10,779 bases of DNA from a candidate division TA06 bacterium DG_78 (GTDB lineage Bacteria > Hydrothermota > Tepidihabitantia > SM23-42). The stretch lies in NCBI GenBank assembly GCA_001303225.1, contig LJNI01000073.1, forward strand, positions 1 through 10,779. Reading direction: 5' to 3'. Within the stretch, counting starts at the first letter, position 1, and the number at the start of each line of letters is the position of its first letter. The position numbers and the translations under genes were made by a program. This document shows positions 1 to 6,704 of the stretch, piece after piece. The notes beneath the pieces were generated by a model. It saw only the letters and a list, made by a program, of their open reading frames with translations, was not told the origin of the DNA and did no database searches.

Positions 1-908
1 GATTTTAGTCCACACTGATACGCCAGTTTATTCGGATAAGGGTCATCTTCGTACTGAAAATCGTCGACCAGCAATTCTCCGTAAATTATTGAATTAAATA
101 ACACAACCTGTGCATCGAATGACCACATGATATTATCATTACGACCCAATCCCCATTGTGCTAGATAGTACGGTAGAAAGAAATTGAAGTAGATCGGTTC
201 GAGAGAATTACCAAAAAGAATAGATTCGGAAAATCCTAACGTTAAGAAGTTCTTCAAATTCAAACTAATACGATGCACTGAAAGGTAACGCTGTTCTGCT
301 GCATCGAGTATTGCAAATATTGTATAAAATTCATAGTACCGTGATGGTAATCTCAAAAGATAGCCATCATACCCCTGGGGATCGAGCGATAGCAGTAGGC
401 TGTGTTCGCTATGAGGCTGAAGCGAAAAATTCCTTCGGCCGATGGAGAATTTTATTTTCTCGACATCCAACTTTATGAACCCTTCGTGTAGATACACCTG
501 GAAATCTTTCCATGGTCGCGGCCCAAGGCTATCAATTTCTGAAGCGGTCCTTACTCTCAGTGCTTGGGAATAGGTAACACCTTTTGTTAATCTCCCACCT
601 AACCTGAAGTCGACGAAACCATAATACAATACCGGTTCTCTCTCATAGTGCACATTGAAATGACTCAAATGTGAAAAACCCATATTTTTAGCGAACAGCG
701 GATGGAAATATGAAACGATTTTCCTGTCGATTGAATTCAATTGAGTCTCATTAACCACGAGTTCATCAATTTGAGGCATGAGCCATTCGATTTCATACGG
801 CTTCATTGACGGTACATCAATGAGTCTTCTAATCTGTAGATATTCAATATTATCCATCATTGGAGAATCGATTGGAATCGTATAACTAAACAAAATAAGT
901 AACAACAT
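1..908 (-). CDS. Wzi-like capsule assembly / outer-membrane beta-barrel protein (partial, 3' end beyond window)
   Basis: Reading the minus strand from ATG at 908 gives 302 codons without a stop, running off the left edge, so the C-terminus is missing. The start is supported by a strong ribosome binding site (GAGGAGGAGG, 4 bases before ATG) and by a short hydrophobic N-terminus (MLLLILFSYTIPIDS) that looks like a minimal signal sequence. Seen motifs: SIGRRNFSLQPHSEHSLLLS at about 155-174, a HRISLNLKNF...LGFSESILFG stretch at about 212-233, and YGELLVDDFQYE at about 276-287. The order 'GR..F/W...sLLLS', 'HR...LGFSE' and 'YGELLVDDFQ' is what I know from the capsule assembly Wzi family (outer-membrane barrel that anchors or organises surface polysaccharide) and related barrels. 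Family assignment is from motif memory, so a generic outer-membrane porin-like protein is possible. It follows the Omp85 gene across a 110-base gap and may be in the same transcript. Confidence 0.72.
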   Translation of the reverse strand, partial: MLLLILFSYTIPIDSPMMDNIEYLQIRRLIDVPSMKPYEIEWLMPQIDELVVNETQLNSIDRKIVSYFHPLFAKNMGFSHLSHFNVHYEREPVLYYGFVDFRLGGRLTKGVTYSQALRVRTASEIDSLGPRPWKDFQVYLHEGFIKLDVEKIKFSIGRRNFSLQPHSEHSLLLSLDPQGYDGYLLRLPSRYYEFYTIFAILDAAEQRYLSVHRISLNLKNFLTLGFSESILFGNSLEPIYFNFFLPYYLAQWGLGRNDNIMWSFDAQVVLFNSIIYGELLVDDFQYEDDPYPNKLAYQCGLK

Positions 909-912
909 TGAA

Positions 913-922
913 CCTCCTCCTC
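913..922 (-). promoter_or_regulatory. Strong ribosome binding site of the Wzi-like gene
   Basis: The minus strand reads GAGGAGGAGG four bases before the ATG at 908. This extended purine tract is the strongest Shine-Dalgarno match in the window and fixes the start of the left-edge gene. The gap from here to the Omp85 stop (923-1018) is AT-rich. I see no convincing promoter or terminator in it. Confidence 0.75.
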
Positions 923-1018
923 ATTTAAAATAACAAAATCTAAAGTCTAAGTGACAAATAAAGCACAAATGTATAATTCCAAACATTTATCATTTAGCAT
1001 TGTTCATTTGATATTATT

Positions 1019-2332
1019 CTAGAATCCCTTTTCAAATACTAAGTGCACCTTACCATCACCCCATGCGCCTCCTCTCGGCCATGCAAACATGAGGGACGCG
1101 TTGGCAAAATCCGATTCTGCTCCGATGCCGAATCCATACGAATATTTAACATCATCTCCGATAAGACCAATGTCAATCATTGGAAATATAAAAAATTCTT
1201 TATATTCAATATTGGCCCATAGTGCCTTCCGTGCAATGAACTCCTCGTCAAGATATCCCCTCATATCTTTCGAGCCACCGATACGGAAGTAATCAAAGTA
1301 CTCAAAAGAATCTGTTTGTACCCAGTAGTAGTGTGGTCTAATTACTAGTGCAATAATATTAAACGTACCATTGTATTTTACAGAACGTCTGTCGTGCTCT
1401 CGGAAAAGATACTTGAAATTAATATTCTGAATACATGACCAGTTCCGTGTGGTATAGTCCATACCCATGCCTACTCCGACCACGTTATCAATATGGTGCC
1501 GATCATCCACATCGTCATTGTAATAAGAAACTGCTTCGACTCCTGTAGTGAGTGAAACGTTAAAGTAATGTCCAAGCGGAGCAGTGAATGTACCACTAAA
1601 CTCAGCAAGCCGAACACTATCATACGTCGATAGAGAAAATTGCAGACCAAAAATTGAAGGAGCTATGAGTATTGGCTCAGTAAATTGCAATGAGAAAAGT
1701 TTTTTGTATTCATAGCGAAATTCCAATCGGCGAAGAGTCCCGAGAAGGTTCACTGAAGAAAAAGAGAATCCAAAATTATAATCATTATCGTCAAAGGTAT
1801 TTTTCCCGAATGATCCATACGCGATAAGATAATCACTTTTCTTTTCGGTTACCGTAAAGAGTACATAGTGTTTGCCATCACGGCTTAAAATGTTATCGCT
1901 TATCTCATCAAAGGCACCAGTCTTCAACAATATGTCTTTTGAATATCCAATTTCTTTCGACGAGAAGTATTCATTTGTCTGTAAGCGTGCAATTTTCTTG
2001 ATCGCTCCAACCTCGGTTTTCCCTTGAATATCTACAATGTAATCCGTAATCTTTACCCGCTCCCCTTCATCGACGTTTAAAATAATTTTTTCAACTATGC
2101 TATCGCTGTAGACTATTTCAGGAACGATACGACAAAATGGAAATCCAGCATTACTGTATCTGGTGAGTACACTTTGAATTAAATTCTCCACATCATGTTC
2201 TGTCCTCAGTGTACGTGTGTTCGTCATGAGGTAGTGAGAAGAATAAAAAGTATTCCCCGAAAATTCAACGTTGATATTATTCGCGAAGCACTGGCCCACA
2301 CACAGAAGAACGATACCAACATGATGAGGCAT
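1019..2332 (-). CDS. Compact Omp85/BamA-TamA-family outer membrane protein
   Basis: A 437-residue protein with a signal peptide (hydrophobic core GIVLLCVGQCFA, then NN). The N-terminal part has POTRA-like segments: INVEFSGN at about 20, VLTRYSNAGFPFCRIVPEI at about 55-73 and ILNVDEGERVKI at about 84-95. The last 270 or so residues are alternating beta strands with the Omp85 signature IGGSKDMRGYLDEEF at about 352-366, which contains the loop-6 'RGY' core, and the chain ends in Phe like a barrel beta-signal. Omp85 proteins insert or translocate proteins or lipids at the outer membrane. It is far shorter than BamA (about 800) or TamA (about 580), with room for about two POTRAs and a small barrel, so it is probably not the housekeeping BamA. 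I chose ATG 2332 because it begins just before the hydrophobic core. A TTG at 2377, with AAGGA upstream, would add 15 polar residues. See the finding on the TG tract. The HNH gene ends 81 bases upstream. Confidence 0.85.
   Translation of the reverse strand: MPHHVGIVLLCVGQCFANNINVEFSGNTFYSSHYLMTNTRTLRTEHDVENLIQSVLTRYSNAGFPFCRIVPEIVYSDSIVEKIILNVDEGERVKITDYIVDIQGKTEVGAIKKIARLQTNEYFSSKEIGYSKDILLKTGAFDEISDNILSRDGKHYVLFTVTEKKSDYLIAYGSFGKNTFDDNDYNFGFSFSSVNLLGTLRRLEFRYEYKKLFSLQFTEPILIAPSIFGLQFSLSTYDSVRLAEFSGTFTAPLGHYFNVSLTTGVEAVSYYNDDVDDRHHIDNVVGVGMGMDYTTRNWSCIQNINFKYLFREHDRRSVKYNGTFNIIALVIRPHYYWVQTDSFEYFDYFRIGGSKDMRGYLDEEFIARKALWANIEYKEFFIFPMIDIGLIGDDVKYSYGFGIGAESDFANASLMFAWPRGGAWGDGKVHLVFEKGF
2297..2304 (-). 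repeat. (TG)4 dinucleotide tract inside the Omp85 signal-peptide region
   Basis: The minus strand has four TG units followed by GG, within the codons for the signal-peptide core of the Omp85-family gene. Removing one unit would join this frame to an upstream ATG at 2352 that encodes a classic basic-hydrophobic signal sequence. Four units is short for a hypermutable tract, so its importance is uncertain. Confidence 0.5.
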
Positions 2333-2413
2333 AATCTTCCACAGAATTTCATTTTCGTGGTCTGTTTTCTCTGACAAAATATCCTTATTGAACAGTATAG
2401 ATGCGAGATATAG

Positions 2414-2923
2414 TTATGACTGGAAGAGGTACGGTCGCCATTTTTCTTTAGGGTTCCCGAACTCTCTCAGCACAAAGGTAAAATAGCTCGGCCGCTTTGG
2501 TTTTCTCAGTAACTTCATGTTTGCCTGTTTAATGGTTCGGTTACCTTTGCGGTTATTGCACTCTAAACACGCACAAACAAGATTTTCCCACGATTCATCA
2601 CCACCTAATGCTTTTGATATTATGTGGTCAGTTGTCATGACACCTGTCTTTCTGCCGCAGTATTGACATATGTGATTATCTCTTTTAATCACATTTTTTT
2701 TCGTTAAGGAAATCTCCTTTCTCTTTATGTGTACAAAATATTTCAACCGTATCACTGATGGGCATGGATACGTCAGCCGAACAGCATGGAGTACCCTCCC
2801 ATCTTCATTTTCAATTAAATCAACTTTCCCTAATATTAATAGCGTGATTGCCCTTCTCAATTTTAGAATCGTAAGGGGTTCATAATTTTGATTCAAGAGT
2901 AAGACAGGTGTACGAAGCATCAT
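2414..2923 (-). CDS. HNH endonuclease family protein
   Basis: A 169-residue cytosolic protein. The N-terminal region (PVLLLNQNYEPLTILKLRRA, about 6-25, then LLILGKVDLIE) is the characteristic first half of a widespread stand-alone HNH family. The nuclease part follows: C86-x2-C89 and C119-x2-C122 as the probable structural zinc ligands, D99-H100 (TTDHIISKALGG) supplying the catalytic His, N114 in the ENLV segment, and CNNRKGNRT typical of the motif's end. All expected residues are present, so it should be active on nucleic acid, but the substrate of this family is not established. Its ATG overlaps the TGA of the preceding membrane-protein gene by 4 bases, and there is no clear ribosome binding site, so translation is probably coupled. 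A second in-frame ATG follows immediately. Finding a nuclease in the middle of an envelope operon is odd. This family often sits alone among unrelated genes, so the context may be incidental. Confidence 0.9.
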   Translation of the reverse strand: MMLRTPVLLLNQNYEPLTILKLRRAITLLILGKVDLIENEDGRVLHAVRLTYPCPSVIRLKYFVHIKRKEISLTKKNVIKRDNHICQYCGRKTGVMTTDHIISKALGGDESWENLVCACLECNNRKGNRTIKQANMKLLRKPKRPSYFTFVLREFGNPKEKWRPYLFQS

Positions 2924-3285
2924 AATCGAACTTTTATCGGTATCGCCTTATCAATCACGAAGTGACGGGTAAAGTAGAAGAAATCAAAGATGCTTGAAGA
3001 ATCTGAATAGGCAACATACACGCGGATAGAGTCCGTTAAGCTACGATCGACGAAAATTGATTCGGGACTGATTTCAATCTTCATGTCTTCGGCTTTTTCC
3101 ATAATCTGTTTAATAACGTCGAAATCAGTTTGTGTCGACACCTCTTCAGCAACAGATTCGACCATCTTACTCATCGAACCATACGTGAAATAAACCCGTG
3201 CAATCTGGTACCCAATGTACCCAATGACGACAAACAAAAGGAGGTAAAAAATTACACCAAACCCAGAAACGCCTCTGCTCTTCAT
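2920..3285 (-). CDS. Small single-pass membrane protein of unknown function (DUF4845-like architecture)
   Basis: A 121-residue protein with a short basic N-terminus (MKSRGVSGFG), one transmembrane helix at about 10-32, then a soluble domain of about 85 residues facing outward if the helix is an uncleaved signal anchor. The soluble part begins with a helix (SMSKMVESVAEEVS, DFDVIKQIMEKAEDM) and ends with beta strands (DSIRVYVAYSDS, HFVIDKAIPIKVRL). Gly-rich start, helix, helix, strand is the layout of DUF4845 and some pilin-like small proteins, but I see no diagnostic motif and make no firm assignment. The start ATG overlaps the TPR gene's TAA by one base (TAATG) and is preceded by a GAGGGGGG ribosome binding site, so the two are surely co-translated. 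Its stop overlaps the HNH start. It could be a partner of the lipoprotein encoded directly upstream, but this is only inferred from coupling. Confidence 0.8.
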   Translation of the reverse strand: MKSRGVSGFGVIFYLLLFVVIGYIGYQIARVYFTYGSMSKMVESVAEEVSTQTDFDVIKQIMEKAEDMKIEISPESIFVDRSLTDSIRVYVAYSDSSSIFDFFYFTRHFVIDKAIPIKVRL

Positions 3286-4478
3286 TATCCCCCCTCTTTA
3301 CAATAAAACCACTTATCTTCTTGTAATGCTTTTATATAGGTATTACAACGATTGATTTCTGTATTCGCATATGAAGCATATTGTACATCAGCTTTAGCCT
3401 TCGTATAATAAGAAATTGCAGTATTGAAGTAACTCAAAGCACTATTCACTATACCGCAATTCTTTTTGCTCTTGTTCTTATCCCAACTTGCTTTTGAACT
3501 CATACCCCATCGCTCGTAGACATCACCCAACAACACATACGCATAGATATTATTGGGCTCAAGTTGCTGTGCTTCTTTAATCGTGCTCTCGGCTTTACCT
3601 AATTTCATCTGTACAATGTACAGATCGGCAATATAGAACAACGGCAATGCCCTATCAGGCGCGAGTCGTTTTGCGTCGTTAAAGGATTTCTCAGCACTCG
3701 AATACTTCTTTTGCCGCTGATATACGAGACCCCTTTGGAGATGATAATAGTAGTTATCAGGTTCTTTTTCTAAAAGAAAGGTATACTGTTCAAGAGCTTC
3801 ATCGTATCGTTTCAAGTTGACAAGTGTTTCTGCAAGTTTTTTTCGTACATCAGTGACATTCGGCTTCTTTGCCACTAACTCCTCGAGATAGGTTATCGCC
3901 TTGTCTGGTTCACCCATTTCAATATAGACATTGGCAATGGCAAACTTAGTTTCGATATTTTCTGGTTCAATTTGTTCACTCTTGCGGTAGTAGTCCAAAG
4001 CCTTATTATAGTCTTTCTTCTTGGTGTAGCACGCAGCCAGGCCATTCAAAAGGTCGACATTTGTTGGATCGACCTGTAGCCCTGCTTGGAATTCAGTTAT
4101 TGCCTTATCATAATTTTGAAAATATAAAAAGTAGATAGTACCAATCCCCTCGTATGATCTCGGATCTCCTGGATCTATTTGCTTTGCTTTGTCATACATA
4201 GCCTCGGCATTTGCAACATCATTTTTTGCGAGGTATGCCTTGGCAAGGGCAAGGTATGCTGCAAAAAATTGAGGGTCTAATTTTACTGCCTCTTTGAAAT
4301 GCAAAATTGCATCATCAAATTTTCCCTGTTTATAGTACTCATAGGCAATCGAGTACTCTTGCTGTGCCTTCTCTTTATTATCCACCCCTGGCTCAGTCGT
4401 GCTCGTTGTTGATGTCGGTGCACAACTCAAAACAATGATTCCGATCAGCACTACAACAAAATATTTCATTCGTTTCAT
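3285..4478 (-). CDS. TPR-repeat lipoprotein
   Basis: A 397-residue protein. The N-terminus has two basic residues, a hydrophobic core and a lipobox ending VLSC, predicting cleavage before Cys19, lipid attachment and export. A Ser/Thr-rich linker (about 20-34) follows. Residues 39-310 hold about eight tandem 34-residue tetratricopeptide repeats, visible from periodic 'A..YY..GKFDDAI..F..A..LDP' spacing (for example DPQFFAAYLALAKAYL, DPTNVDLLNGLAACY, EPENIETKFAIANVY, EPDNYYYHLQRGLVY, EPNNIYAYVLLGDVY). The C-terminal 85 residues contain a further helical unit with three extra Cys. TPR lipoproteins act as protein-binding scaffolds at the membrane, in Bam, secretion, gliding and polysaccharide systems. 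No specific partner can be read here. It starts 26 bases after the tRNA-Ala gene with GGAGG before ATG, so it probably shares the tRNA promoter. Confidence 0.92.
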   Translation of the reverse strand: MKRMKYFVVVLIGIIVLSCAPTSTTSTTEPGVDNKEKAQQEYSIAYEYYKQGKFDDAILHFKEAVKLDPQFFAAYLALAKAYLAKNDVANAEAMYDKAKQIDPGDPRSYEGIGTIYFLYFQNYDKAITEFQAGLQVDPTNVDLLNGLAACYTKKKDYNKALDYYRKSEQIEPENIETKFAIANVYIEMGEPDKAITYLEELVAKKPNVTDVRKKLAETLVNLKRYDEALEQYTFLLEKEPDNYYYHLQRGLVYQRQKKYSSAEKSFNDAKRLAPDRALPLFYIADLYIVQMKLGKAESTIKEAQQLEPNNIYAYVLLGDVYERWGMSSKASWDKNKSKKNCGIVNSALSYFNTAISYYTKAKADVQYASYANTEINRCNTYIKALQEDKWFYCKEGG

Positions 4479-4504
4479 TTTGCCTCCATATCGTTATCGT
4501 TTCA

Positions 4505-4577
4505 TGGAGCCGACGGGATTCGAACCCGTGACCTCTTGACTGCCAGTCAAGCGCTCTCCCAACTGAACTACGGCCCC
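4505..4577 (-). tRNA. tRNA-Ala (anticodon GGC)
   Basis: A 73-nt cloverleaf on the minus strand. The acceptor is GGGGCCG pairing with CGGCTCC, including the G3:U70 wobble that is the alanine identity element. The D-stem is GTTC/GAGC, the anticodon stem CTTGA/TCAAG with loop CTGGCAG (anticodon GGC), the variable loop 5 nt, and the T-stem ACGGG/CCCGT with loop TTCGAAT. The discriminator is A73. The next bases are TGA, so CCA is not encoded and must be added by nucleotidyltransferase. The gene reads GCC and GCU codons. It lies about 28 bases downstream of the predicted transcription start and 26 bases upstream of the TPR lipoprotein gene. Confidence 0.97.
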
Positions 4578-4611
4578 ACTATTATCTCTTTTAATTACGT
4601 GAATTATATAA

Positions 4612-4640
4612 ATTATATATAAATTTTTTTATAAAGTCAA
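4612..4640 (-). promoter_or_regulatory. Near-consensus sigma70-type promoter of the tRNA-Ala / TPR operon
   Basis: The minus strand carries TTGACT (4640-4635), a 17-base AT-rich spacer and TATAAT (4617-4612). This is one mismatch from the full consensus with ideal spacing. Transcription should start near 4605, about 28 bases before the tRNA. A second TATAAT at 4608-4603 lacks a matching -35 box. The surrounding spacer (4578-4784) is very AT-rich and otherwise holds only the hairpin next to the archease stop. Confidence 0.75.
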
Positions 4641-4762
4641 GAGTGTAATATAAAAACTGAAAACAGAATCTTTATCTTCTTGCTATCGCCGATTATTCAT
4701 AGATAACAGCAATTTTTAAGACATTATTATCGCTGTAATCTTGAGCCAATCACTGTAATTAT

Positions 4763-4785
4763 AGATTTCTAATTTTTAGAAATCT
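4763..4785 (-). terminator. AT-rich perfect hairpin at the archease stop; possible weak terminator
   Basis: AGATTTCTAA and TTAGAAATCT form a perfect 10-bp stem with a 3-base loop, and the upstream arm touches the first base read of the stop codon region. Only two pairs per arm are G:C, and no U-tract follows in the direction of transcription, so it is not a classical intrinsic terminator. Its exact placement at the end of the region A gene run suggests a role in 3'-end formation or mRNA stability. Confidence 0.3.
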
Positions 4786-5204
4786 CACACGTCAAAAATT
4801 ATTGAAACTTGGTAGTACTCACCCTTTTTTTCGATACGAAAATCATGGTACGTTACATTTTTTATCTCGAGTTGCACTGTATGTCGTTGGGCATCAAACG
4901 TATCTCCGACAAGGTGTGCAGTGAGTGATGTGTTTTTAATTGAAATTTCGTATGTTTTCGGGATAAACCCGTGGACCGAAAAATTGTAGAGCAGCTCGCG
5001 GCACCAATCAATCAAAAGGTCTTCTTGTGATTCGCTCGTGATCACTATGTTCATCTTTTTTACGGGCTCAATCTCACCTTCGATCTGGGTTTCAAAAATT
5101 GCTCTTGCAATGTTAATACATAAATCTTGTCGTGTTTTACCATACACACGGATACCTAAATCAGCAGTATGGTCTATGTATTCGTAGTACTTATTTTCTA
5201 CCAT
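4785..5204 (-). CDS. Archease (activator of the RtcB tRNA/RNA ligase)
   Basis: A 139-residue protein matching the archease family over its whole length (usual size about 135-145). Seen motifs: YYEYIDHTADLGIRVYGKT at about 6-24 with the family's DHTAD (D11, H12, D15), EDLLIDWCRELLYNF at about 61-75, RH at 107-108, IKNVTYHDFRI at about 114-124, and the terminal IIFDV with conserved Asp138. Those acidic residues form the metal site that archease presents to RtcB. In known systems archease speeds formation of the RtcB-guanylate intermediate and allows multiple turnover in tRNA splicing or RNA repair. rtcB is not in this window, although the two are often neighbours. The gene starts 22 bases after the propeller gene with only a weak GAG ribosome binding site, so coupling to upstream translation is likely. 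It is the last gene of the run, ending at a hairpin. Confidence 0.95.
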   Translation of the reverse strand: MVENKYYEYIDHTADLGIRVYGKTRQDLCINIARAIFETQIEGEIEPVKKMNIVITSESQEDLLIDWCRELLYNFSVHGFIPKTYEISIKNTSLTAHLVGDTFDAQRHTVQLEIKNVTYHDFRIEKKGEYYQVSIIFDV

Positions 5205-5226
5205 TCTACATCTCTAACACTCTACT

Positions 5227-6648
5227 CTATTTATTGTGCTCTGAATTGCCTCCCCACATGTACCAACCATCATCTTTCACATCATCAGTATGGATACCGT
5301 ACAAGAGCCCATTGTCACAGGAGACAAACACCATTCCTTTTGCAACCGCAGGTTGGAAACTCACCGACCCATCAACTTTTTCTTTCCATAAGAGTTTTCC
5401 ATCTTTTGCTTGTATACAAAAAACCTCACCGTTACCAGCACCGAAAAATAATTTACTATTCGCATATGCTGGTGGCGCAAACACTCTTCCACCAATACCC
5501 TCTTCTTCGAGTGTAATGGTATTTGACCATACTTTTTTACCGCTTGTAATATCCAAACACTGTAGCTCATTGCCCATTGCATTGTAGGAACAGTTGTTTT
5601 TCACGACCGGTCGAGATCCCTGGTATGCCCAGCAACCAACGACTGAATATTGACCAACGTTTTCCTTTGCCTGGTTAAGTTTTGCGGTTCCCGGTGCTGA
5701 ACCAAAGCCGACACTGGCATCTAATTCTGCCTGGGCCTCGGTTTTTGCCGTACGACGGCCGTACACAAGGTAGGGTGCCTCTCTCTTTACCCAGAGTTCG
5801 GTCTGTGTCTGCTCTCCGTCATCGTTATTCAGGGTAGCTAAACCTTCATACTGTTTTACTGAATCATCACCGACCTTCTGTTCTTGACGGAGACTGATAA
5901 AAATTTTGTCATCGTATATTGTCGGCGCGCACGTTGCCTGTTTTTTCTGTGACCATACGAGCTTCCCGTTTTTGGTATTATAGCGATACACCGTGCCATC
6001 AAAACACGTGATGTACACAGATTGTTTATCGATAATCGGTGCTGAAATCAAATCACCGGCGATTTTCACATCCCACACAGGATTGCCATTGTTTAGTTTC
6101 ATACATGCGAGGTGATGATAACCATCGCCACCAGGATATGCCATGTAGACATTTTCGTCATCCACTGCTGGTTGACTCATCAAAGGATCGCCGAGCCATT
6201 TTTCCCACACTTTTTCACCGGTTTTTGCCTTCAACACATAGATAATGCACGACTCAGTATTGAACACAACGTATCCTTTTCTGACAACAGCAGCTGTTGG
6301 CCCGTCATCACCAGTCCTGAACATCCACGTTACCTTACCAGTTTGGGCTTCGATTGCATAGAATTCATAGCTTCCATAGCCACCACCTACAAAGAGTAAT
6401 CCATCTTCATAGGCAACTGTAGCGAGGGGACGATTCCCTGGTACCTGTAATTTCCAACCAGTATGACCGCCATCGAATACCACAGGTTTTGGCACTAAAT
6501 CTGGCAGCTCTTCTGGAGAACGCATCAACTCGTCATCAGCATCAATGCCCTGTTGCGGCACTGTTTCCTTAAATTTTGGCAACTCCTCTATCTGGGAGAT
6601 TCCAAAACAGAACAATACAATACCAAGTCCAATGATACGCCACTTCAT
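5227..6648 (-). CDS. Secreted PQQ-type (BamB-like) beta-propeller repeat protein
   Basis: A 473-residue protein. The signal peptide is about MKWRIIGLGIVLFCFGISQI. There is a Cys in its core, but the residue before it is Phe, so I do not call a lipoprotein. The body has the repeating 'D..TGK..W' blade ends of the PQQ/YVTN/quinoprotein propeller fold: AQTGKVTW (to W108), AKTGEKVW (W148), NNGNPVW (W192), KNGKLVW (W232), TSGKKVW (W374) and AKDGKLLW (W421), making seven or eight blades. The closing tail is GWYMWGGNSEHN. About 75 residues (271-345) interrupt the repeats as an Ala/Glu-rich insertion. No catalytic Ca/PQQ dehydrogenase site is apparent, so a structural or binding role in the periplasm, as for BamB, is more likely than enzymatic. 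The start has an AAGGAGG ribosome binding site. It sits 56 bases after the transketolase gene and 22 before archease, with no visible functional link to either. Confidence 0.88.
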   Translation of the reverse strand: MKWRIIGLGIVLFCFGISQIEELPKFKETVPQQGIDADDELMRSPEELPDLVPKPVVFDGGHTGWKLQVPGNRPLATVAYEDGLLFVGGGYGSYEFYAIEAQTGKVTWMFRTGDDGPTAAVVRKGYVVFNTESCIIYVLKAKTGEKVWEKWLGDPLMSQPAVDDENVYMAYPGGDGYHHLACMKLNNGNPVWDVKIAGDLISAPIIDKQSVYITCFDGTVYRYNTKNGKLVWSQKKQATCAPTIYDDKIFISLRQEQKVGDDSVKQYEGLATLNNDDGEQTQTELWVKREAPYLVYGRRTAKTEAQAELDASVGFGSAPGTAKLNQAKENVGQYSVVGCWAYQGSRPVVKNNCSYNAMGNELQCLDITSGKKVWSNTITLEEEGIGGRVFAPPAYANSKLFFGAGNGEVFCIQAKDGKLLWKEKVDGSVSFQPAVAKGMVFVSCDNGLLYGIHTDDVKDDGWYMWGGNSEHNK

Positions 6649-6704
6649 TATTACCTCCTTATATCTAATAATACAATAATGAGTGCTCTATATTCCAACT
6701 ATAA

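Noticed and set aside
4680..4740. Short inverted repeats (ACAGC / GCTGT and TTGCT / AGCAA) in the AT-rich spacer
   Set aside because: Five-base arms far apart are expected by chance; no riboswitch or operator pattern is recognisable.
5132..5587. Plus-strand open frames opposite the archease and propeller genes
   Set aside because: They are antisense to well-supported conserved genes, have no ribosome binding site or recognisable motif, and show low-complexity translations.
6588..6648. Lipobox in the propeller signal peptide
   Set aside because: The Cys lies in the hydrophobic core after Leu-Phe, which does not fit the small residue needed before a lipidated Cys.
6649..6704. Possible promoter before the propeller gene (TTGGAA and TATTAT)
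   Set aside because: The spacing is 19 bases with mismatches in both boxes; too weak to claim in AT-rich DNA.
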